Positions 58,372 to 64,000 of a stretch of 64,000 nt of DNA are shown piece by piece (the first letter of the stretch is position 1; each line of letters begins with the position of its first letter). Location: positions 248,001 to 312,000 of the forward strand of contig JBBSVM010000004.1 in assembly GCA_038046785.1 (NCBI GenBank), read 5' to 3'. Origin of the DNA: JAHFTW01 sp038046785. GTDB taxonomy: Archaea; Thermoplasmatota; E2; JACPAO01; JAHFTW01. Below the pieces are notes generated by a model. The model was given only the letters and a program-made list of their open reading frames with translations. It was not told the origin of the DNA and made no database searches. Position numbers and translations under genes: made by a program.

Positions 58372-58845
58372 GTGGCCTTCGAAATCAGCGCCGGAATGTG
58401 GACCGCCATCGCGTTCCTCTTTGTCGGCTTGATTCTCATCCTCGGGGAGATCTTCAACCCGGGCTTCTTCATCGCCGTGCCGGGCGGAACCCTCGCCATC
58501 ATGGGCATTTTCGGCCTCATCGCCCCCGACTTCATCTTCAGCCCCGCCTGGTGGTTCGTCCTCCCCGTCGTCGGCATTGTCGCGACGGTCGGCAACCTCT
58601 ACATCTACAAGCGCTGGGCGCCCGCCGGCACCGCCCCCATCACGCTCTCCACCGACTCCCTGCCCGGACTGGAGGGGCAGGTCGCGGAACCGGTGGACGC
58701 AGGATCCCTTTCCGGCAAAGTGCTGATTCGCGGTTCCACCTGGTCGGCGCGCACGGAACCGGGCCAACCCCCCATCCCGATTGGCGCCGCCGTGACCGTG
58801 GTGCGCTCGGAAGGGGTCCACGTCGTGGTGCGGCCACGGGTCTAA
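58372..58845 (+). CDS. NfeD-like membrane protein
   Basis: A 157-residue protein. It has three hydrophobic segments (AIAFLFVGLILILGEIFNPG, FFIAVPGGTLAIMGIFGLIA, WWFVLPVVGIVATVGNLYI), then an OB-fold domain (LEGQVAEPVDAGSLSGKVLI, GAAVTVVRSEGVHVVV). This matches the short NfeD1b form, which partners with stomatin-like proteins; no protease domain is present. GTG 58372 follows a possible TATA (GAAATACC) near 58344. The stomatin-family gene is 45 bp downstream. Confidence 0.88.
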   Translation: MAFEISAGMWTAIAFLFVGLILILGEIFNPGFFIAVPGGTLAIMGIFGLIAPDFIFSPAWWFVLPVVGIVATVGNLYIYKRWAPAGTAPITLSTDSLPGLEGQVAEPVDAGSLSGKVLIRGSTWSARTEPGQPPIPIGAAVTVVRSEGVHVVVRPRV

Positions 58846-58890
58846 GGCTGCGGCAATAACTTCAAGCCCGAATCGGATTTCTGGCGGGCA

Positions 58891-60003
58891 ATGGCTGGAA
58901 CGGAAATCATCGTCATCCTCAGCATTGTCGGAACCCTTGGCCTCATCCTGCTGGTCTCGGCGAGCCTGCGCATCATCCAGCCCTACCAGCAGGCGCTCTA
59001 CATCCTGCTTGGCAAGTACAAGCGCAAGCTGAACACCGGCGTCAACCTCGTCATGCCGTTCGCGGCGCGCGTCATTCGCCTCGACATGCGCACCCAGGTT
59101 CTCGACATCCCGCGCCAGGAAGTCATCACGAAGGACAACTCCCCCACCAACGTGGATGCCGTCATCTACATCAAGGTCATCGACCCAGAGCGCGCCTATT
59201 TCGAGGTCGCCGATTTCTCCACCGCCACCGTGGCGCTCGCGCAGACGACGCTGCGCTCCGTCATCGGTGACATGGAACTGGACGAGGTGCTCAACTCGCG
59301 CGAGCGCATCAACGCCCGCCTGCGCGACACCCTCGACAAGGCGACCGACGCCTGGGGCGTCCGCGTCGAAGCCGTTGAAATCCGCGAAGTGGACCCGGTC
59401 GAGCGCGTCAAGAAGGCCATGGAAGAGCAGACCAGTGCCGAACGCGAACGGCGCGCCGCCATCCTCAAGGCCGACGGCCAGAAGCGCGCCGCCGTTCTGG
59501 AGGCCGAGGGTCTCAAGCGTGCCCGCATCCTCGCCGCTGAGGGCGTTCGGCAGTCCAAGGTCCTTGAAGCAGAGGGTGAGCGCACCGCCCAGATTCTCAC
59601 CAGCCAGGGCAAATCGCAGGCGCTGCGCATCCTCGCCCTCGGTGCCGCCCCGCTCGACTCCAAGGCGCTCTCTGTGCTTTCGCTGGAGGCGCTTGGCCGC
59701 CTCGGCGACGGCCAGGCGACGAAGATCATCATCCCGTTCGAGGTCACCAAGGCGCTGCAGGGCATCGCGCAACACCTCGGCGTCGCCCCCGACGTCGCTG
59801 GCGGCAAGGTCGTGGACATGAAACAGCTCGAGGCCATCGTCGGCACCGCAAAGGAAATCCTCGGCGACGTCCCGACGCGCCAAGCGCTGACGGCGGAGTT
59901 GGCGCTTCTCGCGAAGGAAGAAGCGGCTGAAGAGGCCGAGGCGCAAGCCCTGGCCGATGCCGGAAAAGGTGGGAAGAAGGCCAAACTCCCGAAACCTGCC
60001 TGA
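58891..60003 (+). CDS. SPFH/Band 7 (stomatin/slipin) protein
   Basis: A 370-residue membrane-associated scaffold. One N-terminal helix (IVILSIVGTLGLILLVSASL) precedes the Band 7 domain: IQPYQQALYILLGKYKRKLN, VLDIPRQEVITKDNSPTNVD, VIYIKVIDPERAYFEVADFS and RVEAVEIREVDPVERVKKAM. A long Ala/Glu/Arg coiled coil (AEGERTAQILTSQGKSQALR) follows, and an extra Lys/Ala tail of about 70 residues. It likely forms ring-like oligomers together with the NfeD protein encoded just upstream. Confidence 0.95.
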   Translation: MAGTEIIVILSIVGTLGLILLVSASLRIIQPYQQALYILLGKYKRKLNTGVNLVMPFAARVIRLDMRTQVLDIPRQEVITKDNSPTNVDAVIYIKVIDPERAYFEVADFSTATVALAQTTLRSVIGDMELDEVLNSRERINARLRDTLDKATDAWGVRVEAVEIREVDPVERVKKAMEEQTSAERERRAAILKADGQKRAAVLEAEGLKRARILAAEGVRQSKVLEAEGERTAQILTSQGKSQALRILALGAAPLDSKALSVLSLEALGRLGDGQATKIIIPFEVTKALQGIAQHLGVAPDVAGGKVVDMKQLEAIVGTAKEILGDVPTRQALTAELALLAKEEAAEEAEAQALADAGKGGKKAKLPKPA

Positions 60004-60633
60004 TTAGCGCCAGGACATCCGGTAGCCACCCACGCGCACGTGGGACACCTCTTGCTTGTGGTGCGCCATTGTCGCCTCGAGCGGGTAGTCCCACGCGGCA
60101 ACGCGCTCGAGCCGGCCTCCCAGTTCCTTGGAGTACGTGGCGAGGAACCGTTCCGTGCGTTCGAGTGCGAGAAACCAGACGGTGCCTGCGGGCTTCACAG
60201 CTTCTGCGGCGCAATCGAGGAAGAGCCGGTCGGCGTGCTTGTTGCCTTTCTGTGCGCCGAAGGGCGGGTTCATGACGACGGTGTCGAAGGCGCCCGGCTC
60301 CGGGTGCCAGTTCGCCAAATCGGCGGCGACAAACCAGCACCGAGTGGCGACTCCGGCGGAGGCAGCAGTTTGGTTTGCCAGGCCAATGGCTGCAGCGTCC
60401 ACTTCGACGCCCGTGGCCAAACGTGCCCCAAGGAGCGCTGCACCAACTGAAAACAGGCCCGTTCCGCTCCCGAGGTCAAGGACTTTCTTGTTGGCGATGG
60501 CGTCCTCTTCGTGCGCCAGCCACAAGAGTTCGGCGGCGATGCCTGCTGGCGTGCGATACTGCTCCAGGTCGGCGTCGGGGCTTGGATGGCGCGGGACCTG
60601 CTCGAGGGCACGCTCCAACTCGCTCTTGCGCAC
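60004..60633 (-). CDS. METTL5-like N6-adenine methyltransferase
   Basis: A 209-residue SAM-dependent enzyme. KKVLDLGSGTGLFSVGAALL (motif I), ATGVEVDAAAIGLANQTAA, and the catalytic NPPFGAQKGNKHADRLFLD (N-P-P-F, adenine-N6 type) are present. The N-terminal LEQYRTPAGIAAELLWLAH matches archaeal METTL5 homologues that may modify rRNA. GTG 60633 is the start; a TATA-like GATAA lies 23 nt upstream. Its gene is divergent from the phosphatase gene and shares a symmetric promoter with it. Confidence 0.88.
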   Translation of the reverse strand: MRKSELERALEQVPRHPSPDADLEQYRTPAGIAAELLWLAHEEDAIANKKVLDLGSGTGLFSVGAALLGARLATGVEVDAAAIGLANQTAASAGVATRCWFVAADLANWHPEPGAFDTVVMNPPFGAQKGNKHADRLFLDCAAEAVKPAGTVWFLALERTERFLATYSKELGGRLERVAAWDYPLEATMAHHKQEVSHVRVGGYRMSWR

Positions 60634-60655
60634 ACCTGTCGCAACCGCAGAGGCC

Positions 60656-60661
60656 TTATCA
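60656..60661. promoter_or_regulatory. Shared TATA-like element between two divergent genes
   Basis: TTATCA/TGATAA sits midway between starts at 60633 (minus) and 60685 (plus), 23-24 nt from each. It could serve both directions with leaderless starts. Confidence 0.45.
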
Positions 60662-60684
60662 CGCCACGCACGAGAGGGGACGTG

Positions 60685-61326
60685 ATGGGAAACCTCTGGT
60701 TGGTGCGGCACGGCGAGACCAACCTCAACCGGGAGCGCATCATCCAGGGGCCGCGCCTGGACGACACGCTCTCCGAGCGGGGGCACCGCCAAGCCGAACG
60801 GCTTGCAGACGCCTTGGCGCCCCACCCCTTTGGTGCGCTCTACAGCAGCCCCCTGGCGCGCGCACGCCAGACCGCCGCCGCCATCGGGGGCCATGCGGCG
60901 CGTCGCAGCCTCCCCATCGAAGTGGTGCCGGAACTGTACGAGATGGACTACGGACGGTTCGCTGGCCAACGCTACGACGATGCCGAACCGCACATCGAGC
61001 AGTTGCGCGATGCCTGGCGCATGGGCTACCTCGGGGAGCCGTTCCCGGGCGGCGAATCGCCCATCCTCGCGCAGCACCGTGTCCGCCCCTTTTGCACTCG
61101 TATTCTCGCCGAGGCGGCGCGCCACCCCATCGCCGTCGTCGGCCACGGCCGCCTCAACCGCGTGTTGCTTGCCACCTTGACTGGGGCTGGCCTGGAGCGC
61201 ATGGATGAGTTCCCGCAATCCAACGCCGCCATCACGGAACTTGCAGTGAATGGCGGTGTCGCGCGCATCGTTCGGCTGAACGACACGGCACACCTGGATT
61301 TGGCGGGCGATGGCGCATTCGCATGA
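60685..61326 (+). CDS. Histidine phosphatase family protein
   Basis: A 213-residue phosphoglycerate-mutase-like phosphatase. The catalytic LWLVRHGETNLNRERIIQG (RHG), SSPLARARQTAAAIGGH, LYEMDYGRFAGQRY and the second His in VVGHGRLNRVLLATL are all present. This branch often acts on phosphorylated sugars, alpha-ribazole-phosphate or nucleotides; substrate unknown. ATG 60685 is preferred over GTG 60682. Confidence 0.9.
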   Translation: MGNLWLVRHGETNLNRERIIQGPRLDDTLSERGHRQAERLADALAPHPFGALYSSPLARARQTAAAIGGHAARRSLPIEVVPELYEMDYGRFAGQRYDDAEPHIEQLRDAWRMGYLGEPFPGGESPILAQHRVRPFCTRILAEAARHPIAVVGHGRLNRVLLATLTGAGLERMDEFPQSNAAITELAVNGGVARIVRLNDTAHLDLAGDGAFA

Positions 61327-61351
61327 CGTTCGTCTTCCTTCACCAAAACGG

Positions 61352-61356
61352 ATATC
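61352..61356 (+). promoter_or_regulatory. TATA-like element for the 61379 secreted-protein gene
   Basis: CGGATATCTC, core ATATC, ends 23 nt before GTG 61379, consistent with a leaderless start there rather than at ATG 61382. Confidence 0.4.
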
Positions 61357-61378
61357 TCCCCGCCTTCGTGGTTGCCTC

Positions 61379-61966
61379 GTGATGTTGCAGGCTGCCGGAT
61401 GGGTTGGCCTTGTGCTTTTCTGGATTGCGGCTTCACATGCATCCGCCCAAATCCCAGGCGGGCCATACACCCTCTCTCTTGAAACGCCCCCGGCCGAACT
61501 TCAGGTTGGCACCCCCACCACCCTCACCGTCCAGATTGGCCACGCTTGCGATGCCGGTGCCGAAGTCTACACAGAGGAAGAAGTTCTCGTCACTGTGAAG
61601 ACGCCGAGCGTGATTCGAACGAGCCCGCCCCAAACGGTGACGCTGCCCGCTTCGTTTTGCGCGCTTGGTGTTCCCGTTCTGACGCTGCAGTTTAACTTGA
61701 CGGCAACTCCCGAGGCACCCGGTTTGAAAATGTTCAAGGGGTACGTTGTTGCAGACGGAACCGGGCCCAATTTGCCCGTCCGTCAACCCGAAGAGATTTC
61801 CTTCACGTTCGTCGTCGCTCCTCAACTCTCGATTGGCGTCTCCCCACTCACAGCGACCGGAACGGTGGATGTGCCGCTGCCCTGGCAAGTTGTGCTTGTC
61901 GCCCTCTTCGTTGTTGTGCGATCCAGAACTCAGTTCGCGTCCGCCGAGAACTCGTCGAAGACGTAG
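61379..61966 (+). CDS. Secreted protein with C-terminal hydrophobic tail, unknown function
   Basis: A 195-residue protein. The signal peptide (LQAAGWVGLVLFWIAASHAS) is followed by a beta-rich domain with two cysteines (GHACDAG, ASFCAL) and a Pro-rich segment. A C-terminal hydrophobic stretch with basic residues (VPLPWQVVLVALFVVVRSRT) may be an anchor. The last 12 codons overlap the convergent dph2 gene by 37 nt, a long overlap that shapes the odd tail SAENSSKT. No family recognised. Confidence 0.7.
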   Translation: MMLQAAGWVGLVLFWIAASHASAQIPGGPYTLSLETPPAELQVGTPTTLTVQIGHACDAGAEVYTEEEVLVTVKTPSVIRTSPPQTVTLPASFCALGVPVLTLQFNLTATPEAPGLKMFKGYVVADGTGPNLPVRQPEEISFTFVVAPQLSIGVSPLTATGTVDVPLPWQVVLVALFVVVRSRTQFASAENSSKT

Positions 61967-62955
61967 TGCTCCATCGGCCGAATCCCCAGAACAATCTCAA
62001 GTTCCTGGGGGGTCAAGAACGGCTGCTTGTAGCGGCCCTGGTCGTCGATGGGAACGCGGGGACAGGCGACTCCGACGAAGGCGTCGAGGTGGCGGAAGTA
62101 GAGCAGATCGCCCGGGGAAATCTGCTTGTTCTGGATGATGTGCCCCTCCTTGCCGTGCGCCTTGAGTTGGGCGAGGACCTTCTTGGCGAGGTTGAAGCGC
62201 ATCTGGCCCGCCTTTGTGCTGACGACGATGCCGAACGTCTTGGCGTCCTTGGCCTTGCCGATGGCGGCCCAGCGCTGCTTGAGGATGCGCCCCTTCGCCT
62301 CGGTGAGGGTGCGCACAGTGTTGGAATAGGGGTCGGCGGCGGTGATGCGCTTCTCCGTCTCGAGCGCGAGAGCGAGGGGATGGAAGTCGCCGGAGCCAAT
62401 GAAAATGAATTCGTCCACATCGCACTTGACGGCGGCGAGGACGTTGCAGCCAAGCAGTTGCCCACGCAGCGCGGTGCGCTTGTCCCCGAGCATTGTGACC
62501 GGCTCGAAGCCGTGCTCGCGTAGGATGCGCTCTGCCTGGTCCAGCTTGTGGACGTGCTGCGCCGTCGTCGTGACGCCGATGCGGGGCCCTTTCATCTGCT
62601 TCGCCGCCGCCGTGACGACCTCCTCGATGGGGTGGATGCTGTGTGCGGGAACGTAGTAGACCTGGACGCCGAAGTCGGTCTTGACGCTCGGCATCGGACT
62701 GTGGCCGAAATGAATCATCACGGTGATGCCGAGCTTGGCCATCTCGTCGTCGCAGAGGTCGCAGGCGCCGTAGCAGGGGTCCGCCGATAGGACGGGGAGG
62801 GCACCAGTCTCACGTTCGACCACTTCGCCAATCTTGGTGGCATAGTCGCGCATGCCGTCCGGGAACTGCAGCCCGATGGTGGCGAGTCCCGGATGCTCCG
62901 CCTTGATGCGCGGCAGCAGCTCCTCGAAGTTGAGCTGGTAGCCGTAGAGTTCCAC
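61930..62955 (-). CDS. dph2: Diphthamide biosynthesis enzyme Dph2
   Basis: A 341-residue radical-SAM-like enzyme that transfers the 3-amino-3-carboxypropyl group to elongation factor 2. Three cluster cysteines match the archaeal pattern: C61 (ADPCYGACD), C170 (LLGCNVLAA) and C298 (GVACPRVPIDDQG). IGLQFPDGMRDYATKIGE, HFGHSPMP and VKCDVDEFIFIGSGDFHPLA are further markers. ATG 62955. It follows hisIE by 21 bp on the same strand, so they may share a transcript. Confidence 0.95.
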   Translation of the reverse strand: MELYGYQLNFEELLPRIKAEHPGLATIGLQFPDGMRDYATKIGEVVERETGALPVLSADPCYGACDLCDDEMAKLGITVMIHFGHSPMPSVKTDFGVQVYYVPAHSIHPIEEVVTAAAKQMKGPRIGVTTTAQHVHKLDQAERILREHGFEPVTMLGDKRTALRGQLLGCNVLAAVKCDVDEFIFIGSGDFHPLALALETEKRITAADPYSNTVRTLTEAKGRILKQRWAAIGKAKDAKTFGIVVSTKAGQMRFNLAKKVLAQLKAHGKEGHIIQNKQISPGDLLYFRHLDAFVGVACPRVPIDDQGRYKQPFLTPQELEIVLGIRPMEHYVFDEFSADAN

Positions 62956-62976
62956 GGTTCGTTCGACGAGGGGCCG

Positions 62977-63606
62977 CTATTTGGGGGTTGGCGTCGTTCC
63001 GGGGGCGTGCCGCTTGGCCAACTCTTGGAGAATCTCGGCCAGCGTGACACCGTCGGCCTGGGCTACGACCAAGCTGTGGTACCAAAGGTCGGCCGCCTCA
63101 TGGATGAGGTTGGCGTGGTCGCCCGCCATGCTTGCCATCACCAGCTCGGCCGCTTCTTCGGCCACCTTTTTGCGGCGCAGATTGGCGTCCGCGAGAAGCT
63201 TGCCCGTCCAGCCCGTCGGGTTGGCTTTGCGCGCCTCGATGGTGGCGTCGAGCTCAACCAGAATCGGCTCGCTTCGACCGTCGATTTGCGAGAAGCAGGT
63301 CGCGGCCCCCGTGTGGCAAGCCGGTCCTTTCTGAGTGACTTGCGCAACGAGGGTGTCGCCATCGCAATCAAGCGCAAGCCCGACCAAGGTCTGCGTGTGC
63401 CCGGACTCCTCGCCCTTGCGCCAGAGCCGCCCCTTGCTGCGTGAATGGTAATGCATCTCGCCACTCGCGATGGTTTTGGCGAGCGCCGCGGCATCCATCC
63501 AAGCCACCATGAGGATGCGGCCGGTGGCGTGGTCTTGTGCGACGCATGGGACCAACCCGCCTCCCTTCGCGAAATCCACGCGGGATGCCCAATCTGGGAG
63601 GGTCAT
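62977..63606 (-). CDS. hisIE: Bifunctional phosphoribosyl-AMP cyclohydrolase / phosphoribosyl-ATP pyrophosphatase
   Basis: A 209-residue histidine-biosynthesis enzyme carrying steps two and three. Residues 1-107 are HisI: ILMVAWMDAAALAKTIASGE, MHYHSRSKGRLWRKGEESGH, LDCDGDTLVAQVTQKGPACH and CFSQ (metal Cys and Asp). Residues about 115-205 are HisE: KLLADANLRRKKVAEEAAEL, NLIHEAADLWYHSLVV. ATG 63606 (MTLPDWASRVDFAKGGGLVP) overlaps the hisF stop (ATGA). Confidence 0.96.
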   Translation of the reverse strand: MTLPDWASRVDFAKGGGLVPCVAQDHATGRILMVAWMDAAALAKTIASGEMHYHSRSKGRLWRKGEESGHTQTLVGLALDCDGDTLVAQVTQKGPACHTGAATCFSQIDGRSEPILVELDATIEARKANPTGWTGKLLADANLRRKKVAEEAAELVMASMAGDHANLIHEAADLWYHSLVVAQADGVTLAEILQELAKRHAPGTTPTPK

Positions 63607-64000
63607 GGCCGCACCGCCACGCCTGCCTCGAGAAGATGCGACCGCATGATTGGAATCGTGGTTGCGCCGCTGTGCAGGATGCCGGCCAGGAGCGCCGCGT
63701 CGGCGACGGCGAGGGCGTCCCGGACATGTTCCCAACGTCCAGCGCCCCCCGAGGCGACGACGGGGACACCGATGCCAGAGAGGGCGGCAAGAAGCTCCAG
63801 GTCGTAACCCGAGCGGGTCCCATCACGGTCCACCGAAGTGGCAAGCAGCTCCCCCGCACCAAGGCGCGCCATCTCCGTGGCGTGCTGGATCGCGTCCACG
63901 CCCGTGCCCTTGCGGCCGCCATGCGTGAGAAGTTCCCAACCCGACGGTGTGCGGCGGGCGTCGAGGGCAACGACGACGCATTGACGACCGAACCGCTTGG
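63603..64000 (-). CDS. hisF: Imidazole glycerol phosphate synthase subunit HisF (5' end missing)
   Basis: The C-terminal 132 residues of HisF run off the right edge. FGRQCVVVALDARRTPSGWE, THGGRKGTGVDAIQHATEMA, GELLATSVDRDGTRSGYDLE (catalytic Asp in SVDRDGT) and VVASGGAGRWEHVRDAL match the cyclase barrel. Stop overlaps hisIE start by 4 nt. A histidine operon therefore continues outside the window. Confidence 0.97.
   Translation of the reverse strand, partial: KRFGRQCVVVALDARRTPSGWELLTHGGRKGTGVDAIQHATEMARLGAGELLATSVDRDGTRSGYDLELLAALSGIGVPVVASGGAGRWEHVRDALAVADAALLAGILHSGATTIPIMRSHLLEAGVAVRP

Overview
The window is a gene-dense, GC-rich stretch of an archaeal chromosome. Archaeal markers are the cluster eL18-uL13-uS9-RpoN, transcription factor TFE, the replication factor C small subunit, CTP-dependent riboflavin kinase, tRNA Cm56 methyltransferase, Dph2, archaeal-type GlyRS and ProRS, and an ether-lipid operon (geranylgeranyl reductase, UbiA-type DGGGP synthase, GGGP synthase, mevalonate-pathway decarboxylase). 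Lipobox lipoproteins, no S-layer gene in view, a fused hexulose-6-phosphate synthase/RraA protein and high GC fit an uncultured high-GC euryarchaeal lineage, perhaps Thermoplasmatota. That placement is inference. No rRNA, CRISPR array, transposase or prophage was seen.

Layout. 1-8.4 kb: partial GST-like protein, peroxiredoxin, lipoprotein, MarC, class III aminotransferase, glycerol kinase, amidohydrolase, AlaX editing protein, SpoU-type 2'-O-methyltransferase. 8.4-17.2 kb: GlyRS, LVIVD lipoprotein, thioredoxin-domain lipoprotein, a secreted anchored protein, two tiny ORFs, a membrane protein and ProRS with a large low-GC insertion. 17-25 kb: an NTF2-like/SDR pair with lysine-rich tails, ALDH, enoyl-CoA hydratase and alpha/beta hydrolase, tRNA-Pro(GGG), GNAT, and a second LVIVD lipoprotein. 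25-32 kb: ribosomal/RpoN operon, HPS-RraA, VIT-family transporter, aldo/keto reductase, FG-GAP surface protein. 32.5-37.4 kb: a compact overlapping run of nuclease-like protein, MutS-like ATPase, RibK, Trm56, TFE and HD protein. 37.4-41.2 kb: a surface-glycan operon on the minus strand (nucleotidyltransferase, flippase, two GT2 enzymes). 41.3-48 kb: tRNA-Thr(CGT), lipoprotein, ferredoxin, ether-lipid operon. 48-64 kb: CoA-binding protein, TraB-like protein, RfcS, cupredoxin, solute-binding-like protein, several large secreted proteins, RNase HII, NfeD/stomatin pair, METTL5-like methyltransferase, phosphatase, Dph2, HisIE and the end of HisF.

Genes are tightly packed. Start and stop codons often overlap by 1-4 nt, and convergent genes overlap at their 3' ends. 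GTG and some TTG starts are common. Many first genes have a TATA-like box whose near end lies 22-26 nt before the start codon, which suggests leaderless mRNAs. Intergenic gaps hold a recurrent family of 17-bp inverted repeats, a cluster of triloop hairpins, and a partial duplication of the rfcS 3' end around a hairpin.

The most notable candidates are a PD-(D/E)XK-like protein overlapping a MutS-family ATPase (32.5-35.0 kb), the insertion inside ProRS, and the dispersed repeat family.
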